64,000 bases of DNA from Nepenthes gracilis (GCA_033239525.1 BSYO01000008.1:10288150-10352149), one strand, 5' to 3'. Positions 1 to 11,317 are shown, counted from the first letter of the stretch. Notes: generated by a model from the letters alone, not told the origin. Made by a program: numbers and translations.

Positions 1-1372
1 TCTAGAGCCGGGGTTGCCGCTTCGACAATAAAGTCCGCTAGGGCTTGACCCTTGAGGGCCGGGCGAGGTTGAAATTCTACGTCAAACTCTCCCAGCTCCA
101 TAGCCAACTTGACCAGTTGTTCGGAGGTCTCTGCCTTCTGTAGGATCGACTTTAGAGGTTGATCCATTAGAACAATGATTCGATGGGCTTAGAAGTAAGG
201 CCACAATTTTCACGCCGAATAGACGAGTGTCAGCACGATCCTTTCGGCGTGCGGATAGCGGGTCTCCACGTCTGTCAATACTATGCTTACGTAGTACACT
301 AGCCGCTGTGCTCCCTTGTGTTCCCTGACTAACACGGAGCTGAGTGCAATGCCTGATGCAGCCAAATAAAGGTACAGGTCCTCACCCATGCACGGCAAGC
401 TCAGGAGAGGCGGGTTGATGAGGTATGCTTTCAGCTCTTTGAAGGCTTCCTCGTATTCCTCGGTCCACTGGAATCTGGATGATTTCATCCCCCTAAGTGC
501 TCTAAAGAAGGGCAAGTACTTCTTCGTAGATTTGGCAAGGAATCGTGAGAGGGCCACTAGTCGTCCCGTGAGTTTCGATACTTCCTTCACCGTTCGTGGA
601 GGATTCATGTCGAGGATGGCCTTAATTTTCTTCAGGTTTGCTTCTATGCCGAGCTGTGACACGATGAAGCCTAGGAACTTCCTGGTGGTCACCTCGAATG
701 CACATTTGACAGGGTTGAGTTTTATCTTATGTGCCTGTAGGACCTGGAAGGCTTCCTCTAGGTCACGGATGTCGAGGATGGCCTTAATTTTCTTCGGGTT
801 TGCTTCTATGCCGAGCTGTGACACGATGAAGCCTAGGAACTTCCCGGAGGTCACCTCGAATGCACATTTCGCCGGGTTGAGTTTTATCTTATGTGCCCGC
901 AGGACCTGAAAGGCCTCCTCTAACTCACGAATGTGGTTGTCGGCAACCTTACGTTTCACAAGCATGACGTCGACGTATACCTCCACGTTTTTTCCTATCT
1001 GAGCTTCAAACATCTTGTTCACCAGAAGCTGATAGGTTGTCCCGGCGTTCTTTAGGCCGAAGGGCATCACCTTGTAGCAGTAGGTCCCCTGATCAGTCAT
1101 GAAGGAGGTATGCTTCTCGTCGTCTGGGTGCATCCTGATCTGGTTGTAACCAGAGTAGGTGTCCATGAAGCTCAAGAGCTCGTGCCCAGACGTGGAGTCC
1201 ACCAGTTGATCGATCCGAGGGAGAGGGAAGTTGTCCTTTGGGCAAGTCTTGTCCACGTCGGTGAAGTCTACGCACATTCACCATTTGCTATTGCTCTTCT
1301 TTACTAGCACAATGTTTGATAACTAGCCTGGGTATTGGACTTCCAGAAAGAATCCAGTCTTTGCTCTCGTCA
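1..1372 (-). pseudogene. Tat-type reverse transcriptase and RNase H, defective
   Basis: The product would copy element RNA into DNA. The frame from 1277 to 210 opens with MCVDFTDVDKTCPKD, then SGYNQI, VMPFGLKNAGTTYQ and the catalytic box, here YVDVML in place of YVDDML, so the second catalytic aspartate is valine. After this come the connection and RNase H start (ALRGMKSS, YLYLAASGIALSSVL). A frameshift near 210 moves the reading into another frame, which continues to the window edge with RNase H text such as DQPLKSILQK. The segment carries an exact in-frame 54-codon duplication. The enzyme is inactive by the RT box alone. The lineage call rests on the close match to the copy at 30506-32526. 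Confidence 0.88.
607..930. repeat. Tandem in-frame 162-bp duplication inside RT
   Basis: Two direct copies lie end to end at 607-768 and 769-930, a period of 162 bp or exactly 54 codons. Both encode the segment after the catalytic box (DLEEAFQVL to KIKAILD). They differ by scattered substitutions, so the duplication is not very recent. The other RT copies in the window have this segment once. Confidence 0.93.
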
Positions 1373-2046
1373 TACCCTTCCAGCACGAGCATTTTGAACT
1401 TGCGAGGGAGTGGCTGAGTCCGCAGATCTATGGCGAAGGATGACCTTCACAGGTCAGTGGAAGATCGTGCAGGTCTCTCCTTGTGCAGGAGATCCCACAG
1501 TACTTTGACCTTCTCCTCCATCGGCCGATCGACGCCCCTCTTCGTGCATTGATGATATCGTGGAGTTCTGTATGGTCCTGCTGGCATGGCTGGACTTGTC
1601 GGTTGTGGGGGCTTCCCGCATGGGGTGGCCGCTCACTACTGGAGTCTGTGGCGGTTGGCCTCCCTTGATCGTGAGAGTTACGAGGTTACGCCGCTCAGGG
1701 CTCCCCCCCCACTCGTCCTGGTTGGGATGGCTCTCAGCCACAGACTGGACTCTACTACTGGAGGCCACGGACTCAGCGCCGCCGGACCGATCTCGTCTTC
1801 TCCTAAGGTACAACTGCCGCGATGCCTTCCTCACTGGAGGAAGATGCAGGATCCGAGGAGGCCCCCCCACCCTGTGGTTCCGGTCCCGGTAGAGAGCCTA
1901 GATCATGACTTCATATCACCCATGTCCATGACTATGCGGTGGATGCCGGACTCTGGACCGATGTCCGCGTGGCTACCCTTGAGGGTCTTCTTTGCGGCGG
2001 CAGCATCTCTCACTAGGGCACTGGCTTGTGCCCTGGTATTCACCAT
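1363..2046 (-). pseudogene. Tat-type gag remnant
   Basis: Gag would form the particle shell. The ATG at 2046 begins MVNTRAQAS, the same start as the gag at 34807 of the complete element. The reading stops after about 47 codons, then reopens from 1870 to 1454 as an Arg/Ser/Pro-rich N-terminal stretch. Near 1400-1370 the gag motif PLPRKFKM followed by LEGYD matches PLPTKFKT and LDLYDG of the complete copy. It then joins abruptly to text belonging to the RT N-terminus (GFFLEVQYPG). The gag C-terminus, protease and RT N-terminal part are missing, about 1.8 kb by comparison with the complete element. Confidence 0.8.
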
Positions 2047-2099
2047 TTTGTCATTTAAGAATGAGGGTGAGAAGGAGACGTTAGGCTCATTGTCTCGTT

Positions 2100-2115
2100 C
2101 CCATAGACGGTATCA
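2100..2115 (-). other. Primer-binding site, degenerate
   Basis: On the minus strand this reads TGATACCGTCTATGGG one base inside the LTR. It aligns with the tRNA-Asp-like site TGGCGCCGTTTGTGGG of the complete Tat element, with substitutions. Position and alignment support the call; the sequence alone would not. Confidence 0.55.
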
Positions 2116-2116
2116 A

Positions 2117-2940
2117 TGTTGCGTCCTGGATCCTCGGTTTTCGTACGGATTAGAAAGATTTCGGATTCCTCACTGTCCGGAGGTAGTCATGAAAGGGTCC
2201 GGTCTCCATCTATGTTAACCTGAGACCTGCACAACACAATCAATGAACAAGTGGTCAGGGGTCCGACAAAGTTTTTCTCACTGAGGACACTCCGACGTTC
2301 AAGTCAGCAAGTTCCCGCAATAAACAAAAATGGGGCGCACGCTTAGAGATATGCAGAAATATGCTCGAATACGTGGACAGTGCGTGAATTCTTGTATGGG
2401 AGAGTAATGAGCGAGTAATGGGAGGCTTGGCTCCCTATATGCACCACGACGGATGGCTGACTTTTGTCACCTGAGAAGGCTGAGAAATTTGGATCTAGAA
2501 GATGGTGATAGAGCCTAAGGTTAGTGACACTGAGTCGATTATTCAGGATCCAATCCCCCTCTCTATAGAAGAAAAAGGATTTTATAGGTTCCCTGATGAG
2601 GGGCTTTGGGGGCGAGAATCCCTGTTGTAAGGGTTCGTTGGCCACTGATTGCTGTCGGCGGTAGCCAATACGTCGATTGTCGTTTAGCGGTGGCAAGTAG
2701 ACCGCTGAGTGTTGCCGGCCACGCTTGGTCTACCCATCGAGATAGGATTGGCGGGGCAATTGGGGGTGGCCACTTGAGTCATGGCTGGCAGCGCTGACTG
2801 TTTCCTCATTGGCTCGCTTCTCCTGTTCTTCCGTCGTTCCCTGGTAGCAGCATTAATGAGTTGCAGATAGCGCTCATTGGCTGTCAAACGTGGGCCGCCA
2901 CGTAGGCCGCTTTGCAGTGTTGGGCCTCAACTACCCCTCA
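2117..2940 (-). repeat. 5' LTR of Tat-type element 1
   Basis: The LTR is 824 bp, beginning TGAGGGGTAG and ending in CA on the minus strand. It is bounded by the primer site on one side and unrelated AT-rich DNA on the other. The inner end (tgttgcgtcctggatcc on plus) and the word actccgacgttcaagtcag near 2290 are shared with the LTRs at 24924 and 34889; most of the rest is not visibly similar. The outer boundary comes from the terminal TG motif only. Confidence 0.75.
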
Positions 2941-2996
2941 AGCAGTAGATTCGTGAGCTGAGTTTTGAATATCTTTGGGCATATGTTTCGGACCCA

Positions 2997-3043
<47 letters not shown>

Positions 3044-4659
3044 ATATCTGGTGTTTCCCAATTCTATGTAGTTGAATCTCGTGGAAGCCAATGCAAATTC
3101 ATGTTCCACTTGGTGTAGGTTGACTTTGGCATAGTTCTAATCGAAGATCGAGGATCCTGTTATTTACTGTGGTGGCTTTTTGGAATAGCCATTACAAGAT
3201 TTTACCCGCTTCTTTTTTCACACCAATTCGCAAGGAACAACTTTTTGGGGGAAGAGTAAAATGCTACTACTACACATTGGTTTGGATAATTATAAAAGAG
3301 CTTGATCTATTTCATACAAGTAATCCTAGATTTAATCATGCTGACTTACTTGCAGCAAAGTCCAACGCATGGTTTTATGCAGTTGCATTTCAATTTTGAA
3401 ACCGACTCCATAAGCAAATCCATGATTCTTTGTTAAGTAATTGATTTTGTATGCTTGGCTAAAAGTTTATATCATTAGCCAATAAAACATTAGAAACATA
3501 CATTCATCCACAATCTCCACAATCCAACAAGAGGACCCATAATCCCAAACGCGCATAGTGGTAAATTGCTAAAATGATCAGCAACCTCCTACTGCGGGAA
3601 AATTTGTACACTCATTGATTTCTTACTTCTATAGATACCAGGCTCCTTAATACAAAAGAAATAAGGGACCCTTAGAATATCTAGTCACCAACTGATCACG
3701 ATAATTTTTAAGGTTTAGTCACGTAACATTTAGCTTGAACAAAAAGCTTAGAGCTGGTCCTCCTAAATGCCTCATCCTTCCCACAACATTCTCATGGAGC
3801 CTAGTCTTGTAGCCTTCTCTGTCTCCCTAACTCATAGATTAGGAGGCATTTACTAACTTTAGTAAGAAAGAATAATTTTGAGAAACTAGTTTCAAATATT
3901 CTAAAGTTCCTATTTTTATTTGTGATGTGTAGAGTCCAAATCAAAAGGTCTAAAAGTCAACTCCAAAATCCATCTAAGCCCAAACCTAAATCCACATTAT
4001 GCATCATATTTAAATATAATACTCTTCTATTTTGTAGAAAATGTCTGAAAATTAATTTACCTTCTATCAAAACAATTCATATTTTCAAAGTAATGGAAAG
4101 TAATAGTGTCTTGCCTAAGTGCTAGACTCGCGATTGGCCTGCAATCCAATCATAACTTGATCACTTGAGCTTCCAACACGTGGGCCGCTTGTGGATTCTT
4201 GCAGGAAGTGAAACAATCTTCGTTAGCCTAAGCATCTACCTCACTCTACATTTGCGGCTTCACTATTGAAATGATATAACCTCCTTTAGCTTAAGCACTT
4301 AGTTCGTGCACTACTTCTAGTTTTTCTCTTGGAATGGATTCCCTCTAGGGTATAGCGGCCAATGGTTAGCTCACGGCCCACTTGCACTTTGAATCTGTAG
4401 GTGAATCAACCATCCTGAATATAAAACTTGTTGATGGCCACGTCCACAGATTTCATACATGAATCTTATTGATTTCTCATTATTACACTTTATATGAGAA
4501 TATTATTATTTTAATACTTATTCAACATAGATCGATTGATCTATGGAATGATTGACTTACCATACAATGCCACTGTTATGAACATATCCCCAAATTTCAA
4601 TCCCATCATTAATACTAAGTCCAATTATTATTAATTAACTAAATTATCATTTAATAATA
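2941..4659. other. AT-rich DNA with no recognised gene
   Basis: I see no conserved protein motif on either strand. Short open frames at 3169-3399 and 3922-4125 resemble nothing I know. The stretch holds an (AT)21 microsatellite and otherwise unique-looking sequence. It may be an older decayed element or intergenic DNA. Confidence 0.5.
2999..3040. repeat. (AT)21 microsatellite
   Basis: Twenty-one uninterrupted AT units, self-complementary, 59 bp outside the LTR of element 1. Confidence 0.97.
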
Positions 4660-5642
4660 TTTGGACGTAACATTCATGTTGATACTTTAACTGTTCAAAA
4701 TAAAATAAGATAAACCAAACAAATGATTCAAATCATGCCACGTCTTATATGGTTTCGACACTAACCCAATCGTAATGTCGGATCTTACATAATCAGTTTT
4801 GCTGATTTAATATACAATCAAACGACACAATCTATCGAAATAAAATTCATAACCATTGCCAATAACTAAAAATCACTTCAGATGACAAATAATGGACAAC
4901 CAATATCCTGAAATAATCATAAACTACGATAACATATATTGCTAAACAGCCTTTATTTTATGTCCACAAACCATGAATAAAATATCAAAATGACGGATAT
5001 TCGACTTAACATATACAATCCGCTATCTAAATAACTTAATTATCGACTACCACTGTCCGAAACTGAATATTAAGCTAAAAATACAAAATTAAACATGTTA
5101 ATTATTATCCAAAACTACAAATTAACATTAGATATCCATATTTCTAAGTCTAAATTCTTAAACCGCTACATCCATTAGTCTTAATTATCTTACATGTATC
5201 CGTGCCTTTCTTCTAAAGGGTTAATAAAATAGAGATAAAGAGTGAGTCAAAAAATCAATAATGTATATAATTTAAGAAATGATCATATATAATTTGCCTT
5301 TAAAATGTGTCAAAAGAATAATAAATTATGATATGATATAATGATATGAAATTTTCATAATACTTATACAGAAAATTCATATTAAAAGTTTTTAAAATTT
5401 TTTATTATATTCTTATCCAATTCTTTATTATCAAAACATATTAAAATCTGATTTTCTTTGAGACTAAGGGCTAATACATCTTATTGAATAAATGAGTGGA
5501 CAATCGAAGCTCAGTTATATTTGTTTTTATACAACTAAAAGTTGTACGCTATTATTTAAGAATCGTAAATAGGTTGTTATGTATATAATCCTATAGACGG
5601 TTCGAATGCCCTTCTCATCTATAGATAATAGGTTCAAACCTC
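4660..5642 (-). repeat. Chromovirus-type LTR, left part (split by Copia insertion)
   Basis: This AT-rich stretch resembles the left part of the LTR at 47440-49344. Both carry a GTGAGTCAAA word (here near 5242) after an aaatag/agataaag run. The continuation lies at 9953-11317, on the far side of the inserted gag-only Copia element. The left boundary is uncertain; only the join to the insertion at 5642 is firm. Confidence 0.5.
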
Positions 5643-6687
5643 TGAAAAATCACGTTTTGGTGCTAACGAGTTTCGACCCCGAAAACTATAGCGGAAGCAA
5701 CAATAAATAAATATCCAATACACGTAAAGGATATTTAAATCTAAATGCTAACGAGATTAACAAGCATGCATGAATTAAATAATTAAGAGCAATAAAGATA
5801 AATACTCAATTTTTTGGTGACGAAGTGAAAACTCGATATCCACGGTATCGAGAAAAACACTCCGGGCTTCAACGGCCAGGGAAGCAATGCACTATAAAAA
5901 TCAACTTACAGACCGGGTGGTAACGACGCGCTAACCTAGCCGACTTACTCTCGTCACGTGATCCCTACCAAGGAACTCCTTGGATTTGCCCGCGGCAACG
6001 GAATCGGACTCCTTCCGGTCTTCACGTCAATCTTACCTCGAACCACTTGAATTTCCAATCACGAACGAGTCTCCTTCTTCACGAACCAAAGTCTCCAACG
6101 ATGGTAGAAGGATAAAAGTTTGAATGGAAAAAGACAAAGAAAAATGGTGAGATAACTCCTTAGATCATGAAGCTCAAGGCCTTGTCTTTTGGTTTTAACA
6201 AGAGAGACTAAATCAATGATGCATGAAAGGCTTTTCTCTCAAATTTGAAGACTTCAAAATTATCAGTTGAGGCTGTGGCATGCTTAGGGTTTGAAGAAAA
6301 TAAGGTATCAATTTATAGTGGAGCCAAAAACACGTTTGAAAATTCTGCCCGTTGGGCAGGCGCTCGAGCGGGGCTCGAGCGTGCGGCGAGTGGCCGTAGG
6401 GTTTTGTGAGAAACCCTGCGGGCGCTCAAGCGGGGCTCGAGCGCGCAGCAAGTGGGCACCCCACTGGATTTTCGGCTCGAGCGATTCTCGAGCTCCTGGC
6501 GAGCCGGGGACCTTCTGGATTTTAGGCTCAAGCGGGAATCGAGCGAGAGGCGAGCGGAAGGCTTAGGGCGGGCTCGAGCTAATGGAGGGCGGACCGAACG
6601 GACTTTAACGCGACAACCCACAACCCGACATCAATACAATAAAACATATGGTCACGGAATATGCCAATAAGATAAATGTCTCTAACA
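5643..6687 (-). repeat. 3' LTR of TR-GAG element
   Basis: This 1045-bp LTR begins TGTTAGAGAC on the minus strand and ends ...TTTTTCA. It differs from the 5' LTR (957 bp) mainly by an indel of nearly 90 bp in the GC-rich block at about 6355-6460, where extra CTCGAG-bearing sequence is present. A TATA-like box (CTATAAAT on minus) lies at 6310-6318, with CTCGAG copies at 6363, 6374, 6436, 6476, 6487 and 6573. Confidence 0.93.
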
Positions 6688-7107
6688 ATCTCCCCCTTTG
6701 GCAATTCTGTGATAAAACTGAGAAAATAAATAAATACAAGTGAATCACGGGTTCAGACACCATCGAGATAAAACCCGTGTACATGAAAACCTACGCCTAG
6801 TGATACACAAAAAAAATAAATAGCAATACGAGAACTGCTGATGCGATCGGATGACAACTTACATTGATAGCCTGTGGAACTTCAGATTTCTGGTCAAGCA
6901 AGATTAGTACCAACAAAGCAAAAAATAATAACAACATAACAGCATGCGTGGTAATAAGCATGAGAAGCTACAACAATGTAACATACACCAATTCTCCCCC
7001 TAACGAAAATAATCATTACTCCCCCTAACAGTAATAATAAACTGAAATAACATAAAAATAACAAAAACACCGCTCCGTCTCCCCTAAGCTCCCCCTATCA
7101 AAGTGAA
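6688..7107 (-). other. Non-coding 3' interior with several polypurine tracts
   Basis: On the minus strand the LTR is directly preceded by AAAGGGGGAGAT, the polypurine tract that primes plus-strand DNA. Further GGGGGAG-like tracts lie near 6990, 7020, 7080 and 7090. Repeated polypurine tracts before the 3' LTR are a known habit of SIRE-type Copia elements. Confidence 0.75.
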
Positions 7108-8952
7108 TCAAAAATTTATCTCTCCCTTTTTGTCACAAATGGCCAAGGGGTAATGTAGCTCACTTTTCTTAACCGAAAGTTGTCTCACTGAATATACTTT
7201 TGCATTCAAACTTTTAACTTGTGCTTCTAAATGTTGAAGGTGATCAACAAGTTTATTCATGTTTAGCCCTGGCCTTTGGTTGTGCAAAAGATTTATGGTG
7301 TAGCACCGTGGACGAATGTGACCAACTTTTCCACATGCATGACAGGTAGGCACAAACTTAGGGGTGGAAGAATTGTTCATAGCCTTGTGATTACCTAGAT
7401 TAGATGAGCCAAATCTGTTATTCACACGTTGAGGCACGGCCTTGATGACTTTGGGTATGTGGGCATGATTATGTAAAATTTTCGCGGCGGGAATAAACAC
7501 AGTTTTAGGTTTCACATCAGTTTGTATAAAATTCGCAACATACCCCAAACCCTGTTTATTTTCACCAATTTTTTCCAACCCGAGCATATGATCTAATTTA
7601 GTAGACTCATTTAAGAATTGTTTCAAATCTTTTCGAGAGGCCTTAAGTTCAGATTCTAAAGTTGTTATTTGCTTAGTAAATGAGACTTTCAGATTTTCAA
7701 TTTCTTGGGTTTTAGAATCTAACTCGGATTGAAGAGATACATTTCCTTTTTCCAAATCAATGATCCTACCATTTAGGGTTCTATTTAATTTTTTTACTTT
7801 CAAACATTCCCTAAACAGTTTATCATATGCTTCTTGAAGGCCATCAAATTCAGCTTCTAACTCGAGCTCAGAGTCATCCGATTGATTGATATTCTCTAAG
7901 GCATTGTCACACATTGAGGTCATAAATGTCATGTACTTGACAGAGCCATTTTCAGAATATTTTTCACCCTCTTCTTCTTCGTCATCACTTAGGGTCACAT
8001 TAGCTTTAAAAGCTTGACCTTGTTGGCATTTAAGGTTGGGGCATTCAAACCGATAGTGGCCAAAACCTTTACACTCATGATATTGGACGCCTTGGGTAGT
8101 TTTCGATTTGGAGTCCTTACTCTCACGTCGGTCCTTCTTCTCAAATTTGTGTGATCGTTTTAAGTCCACATCCAGTTTTTCTGATGAAGAGTTATTTTTC
8201 TTTAAGAATTTCTTAAAATTCTTAACAAATAATGCAAAATCATCATCGCTACATGATTCTTCATCGGAGTCCCGATTTCGCTCTTCCCTACTTGATTTTA
8301 GGGCAAGTGATTTATTCTTCTTTGATTGTGGCAATATGTGCTCATAAGTTTGTAGGGACCCTACAAGTTCTTCTATTTTTAATTTATCTAAATCTTTGTT
8401 TTCTTCAATGGCAGTGACTTTAGGTCTAAAGCGTTCAGGCAAAGATCGAAGGACTTTTCTCACAATCCTATTTTTTGGGATTCGTTCTCCAAAATTAAAT
8501 GTAGAATTTACAATATCATTCAATTGAGCATAGAACTCATCAAAGGTCTCATCATCTTTTATTTTTATTTCTTCTAATCTAGTAGTCAGCATTTACAATT
8601 TTGAATTTTTCACTAGTTTCGTACCTTCGTGAGTAATTTCAAGAATATCCCATGCATCTTTAGAAGTCTCACACATTGAAATCCGTTTAAACTCATCGAG
8701 AGACACAACCATAAAAATAGCATGTAACCCCTTACTATTCCAATTACATGCATCAAGTTCCTCTTTGGTCCATGAAGATAGGGCTTTTGGTTCGTTGCCC
8801 GAGGAACTAGTGGGTGGAGTCCACCCAACTTGGGTACGTGCCCAAACACGTTCATCTTGAGATTTTAGGAAGGCTCTCATCCGGACCTTCCAATAGGCAT
8901 AGTTACTCCCATCAAAGAAGGGAGGAACGGAGAGCGACCCACTCGTATACAT
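7108..8952 (-). pseudogene. Copia Gag polyprotein, one in-frame stop
   Basis: The ATG at 8952, 29 bp from the primer site, opens MYTSGSLSVPPFFDGSNYAY, the N-terminus typical of the UBN2 gag domain of plant Copia elements. At 8595-8593 a single TAA interrupts the frame, which continues without shift to 7108. The whole is about 613 codons. The order is the gag domain with SLPERFRPKV, a Glu/Asp-rich linker, and a zinc knuckle with its first Cys changed to Tyr (YHECKGFGH). A coiled-coil-like Leu/Lys/Glu region and an intact knuckle (CHACGKVGHIRPRC) follow. Gag coats and packages element RNA. It sits alone between LTRs, with no pol frame before or after it. The stop may be recent decay or may be read through. 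Confidence 0.9.
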
Positions 8953-8980
8953 CTAGATCGGGGGTCGCGAATCGGGGTGA

Positions 8981-8993
8981 GTTTCTGATACCA
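8981..8993 (-). other. Primer-binding site (initiator Met tRNA type)
   Basis: TGGTATCAGAAAC on the minus strand lies two bases inside the 5' LTR. TGGTATCAGA is the standard plant Copia site complementary to the 3' end of initiator methionine tRNA. Confidence 0.92.
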
Positions 8994-8995
8994 AT

Positions 8996-9952
8996 TGAAA
9001 AATCACGTTTTGGTGCTAACGAGTTTCGACCCCGAAAACTATAGCGGAAGCAACAATAAATAAATATCCAATACACGTAAAGGATATTTAAATCTAGATG
9101 CTAACGAGATTAACAAGCATGCACGAATTAAATAATTAAGGGCAATAAAGATAAAGACTCAATTTTTTGGTGACGAAGTAAAAACTCGATACCCACGGTA
9201 TCGAGAAAAACACTCCGGGCTTCAACGGCCAGGGAAGCAATGCACTATAAAAATCAACATACAGACCGGGTGGTAACGACGTGCTAACATATCCGACTTA
9301 CTCCCGTCACGTGATCCCTATCAAGAAACTCCTTGGATTTGCCCGCGGCAGTGGAATCGGACTCCTTCCGGTCTTCACGTCAATCTTACCTCGAACCACT
9401 TGAATTTCCAATCACGAACGAGTCTCCTTCTTCACGAACCAAAGTCTCCAACGATGGTAGAAGGATAAAAGTTTGAATGGAAAAAGATAAAGAAAAATGG
9501 TGAGATAACTCCTTAGATCATCAAGCTCAAGGCTTTGTCTTTTGGTTTTAACAAGAGAAACTAAATCAATGATGCATGAAAGGCTTTTCTCTCAAATTTG
9601 AAGACTTCAAAAAATTATCAGTTGAGGTTGTGGCGTGCTTAGGGTTTGAAGAAAATAAGGTATGAATTTATAGTGGAGCCAAAAACGCGTTTGAAAATTC
9701 TGCCCGTTGCAGCGAGTGGTCCCCCTACTGGATTTTCGGCTCGAGCGGTTCTCGAGCTCCTGGCAAGTCGGGGACCTTCTGGATTTTAGGCTCGAGTGGG
9801 AATCGAGTGAGAGGCGAGCGGGAAGGCTTAGGGCGGGCTCGAGCGAATGGAGAGCGGACCGAACGGATTTTAACCCAACAACCCACAACCCGACATCAAT
9901 ACAATAAAACATATGGTCACGGAATATGCCAATAAGACAAATGTCTCTACCA
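8996..9952 (-). repeat. 5' LTR of TR-GAG element
   Basis: This 957-bp LTR is very similar to 5643-6687 apart from the missing GC-rich stretch. It ends in CA beside the primer site. The outer end reads TGGTAGAGAC where the partner reads TGTTAGAGAC. Confidence 0.92.
9664..9843 (-). promoter_or_regulatory. LTR promoter: TATA-like box with upstream CTCGAG cluster
   Basis: CTATAAATTC on the minus strand (9664-9672) is a good TATA box. Upstream of it on the same strand are CTCGAG copies at 9740, 9751, 9791 and 9838. The same layout is present in the 3' LTR and in the solo LTR at 58103-58262. Confidence 0.65.
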
Positions 9953-11317
9953 ACCTTAATTTATCAATATAATATGTAAAGATATGTCATAATATACTAC
10001 CTGTTAAAACGTAACCACGGTTTAATATACTTTTAAAAACTGTATACTTTTTTTTAGAGTTCATAATTTTCTCAACTCTAGAAAAAATATTTATAATTCT
10101 TAACTTAATTATAAGTTTTCTCTTCAAATTCTCTAATTGTTTTACATGAAATACTGAATTATAATTTTCTTGATTATATATAACCATTCTCAGTTAATTA
10201 ATGTAGCAAAATTTAGTAAAGCAATGTAGAAACCAGCAGTAGTATAAAGTTCTCAATCATTTATTTATCAACAACATGCAGAATGTTTATATGAAATTTT
10301 AGCACATATAAGATATATACTTTCTATAAAAATTTAGTTATGTATACTTTTAAAGCATGAAATGTTAAATTAACATAATAGTGTAGCAAAAATTTAACAT
10401 ATTGCAGAAAATCAGTACATGCAGAAGCTTATACTAATTTTCATAACATGGAGAGTAATTTATATATATATATATATATATATATTAGCACATATAAAAT
10501 TTATACTTAACAATTTAAAATCTGTCAAATCTTATATACGAATTTGAGATATGTAATAGTCATTAAATCCATAATTTCAGACATGCAAGTACAGTACAAA
10601 GTTTAGTTAATACAAACAATATACAAAACTTGGACATGAAACTTAAGCATGTTTTGTAGAGAAATCAACAAAATTCACATGCATACTAATTATAAATATC
10701 ATAACGTCAAATGCATATCATATATGAGCATTTGAATAATAAATACTCAGAGAATTATAAAAGAAATAGTAACAATAGAAAGAGAGGTTTAAAATGCACT
10801 TATCTTAGTTTTAAATTATCAAAATTCTTGCTTTAATTTAGACTTCTAAGGCCTCCTCCTCTGCTTCTCTCTCTCTTCTTCTTGTCTCTTTCTCTATCTT
10901 CTCTCAAATTAACTAAAAGAATAATAAAAAATCAATTAGGGGTCCCCTTATATATTGAGTGGTGCTCGAGCACTATTCAGATGCAAGTCAGGTGCCATAT
11001 CTCTAAACTATAGTGCTTGAGCGCTGTTCGAGCGCACCTTGAATGTGCTCGATCTATCATAGCTTACTTGATCACCCCTCGAGTCCACAATGAGCATGTA
11101 CATTTTGCTAACATGCGCTCAAACACCAATCAGTGGTTCCTTAAATACTAATCTAATAGGTTTTGTCAGTTAAACACCGGTCAGGCTTTTATCAAGTATC
11201 AAGTAATTTGGTCTAATTTTGACTTTTGTCTTAATTTTTATTACATATTGATATCAATTTTAATTATATTAACTTAATTAATCATGATTATAATAGTATT
11301 TAGACTCGGACCTTACA
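9953..11317 (-). repeat. Chromovirus-type LTR, right part
   Basis: This continues the LTR interrupted at 5642. On the minus strand it begins TGTAAGGTCCGAG at 11317. The region at 9990-10150 is alignable by eye with 48100-48250, for example the word aatactacc followed by gttRaaa. It is AT-rich, with a (TA)n run near 10460-10486 and a pyrimidine-rich tract near 10850-10910. The bases after it (ggcgc) may be one target-site copy. Confidence 0.6.
10949..11083 (-). promoter_or_regulatory. LTR promoter: TATA-like box with CTCGAG cluster
   Basis: The minus strand has AATATATAA at 10949-10957. CTCGAG lies upstream at 10965 and 11078, with decayed forms such as TTCGAG and CTCGAT between. The pattern repeats that of the unrelated Copia LTRs. 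Confidence 0.5.

Larger units (their letters stand above)
1..2940 (-). mobile_element. Ty3/gypsy Tat-type retrotransposon, 5' half, cut by window edge
   Basis: On the minus strand the order is LTR (2117-2940), primer site, gag start, then reverse transcriptase and RNase H running off the left edge. The gag start and RT sequence match those of the complete Tat element at 24924-35960, so this is the same lineage but a different family, because the LTRs share only short terminal similarity. A large internal deletion joins gag to RT. The base after the LTR begins agcag (2941-2945), the candidate target duplication; its partner lies outside the window. Confidence 0.85.
5643..9952 (-). mobile_element. 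Complete gag-only Copia-type element (TR-GAG)
   Basis: Two closely similar LTRs flank a 2.3 kb interior with a primer site, a gag gene and purine tracts, but no protease, integrase or RT. The ends are TG and CA. The flanking 5-mers acctc (5638-5642) and acctt (9953-9957) agree at four of five bases and look like a target duplication. Such elements are known as TR-GAG and must be moved by enzymes from another element. The gag type suggests a SIRE-like autonomous relative. A solo LTR of the same family lies at 57946-58930. Confidence 0.9.

Noticed and set aside
3169..3399. Possible host gene exon of 76 codons
   Set aside because: No homology recognised, no splice-site pattern or neighbouring exons; length is within chance for AT-rich DNA.
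6291..6670. Overlapping Arg/Ala/Ser-rich frames
   Set aside because: GC-rich LTR promoter block; the same frames recur in the other LTRs of this family.
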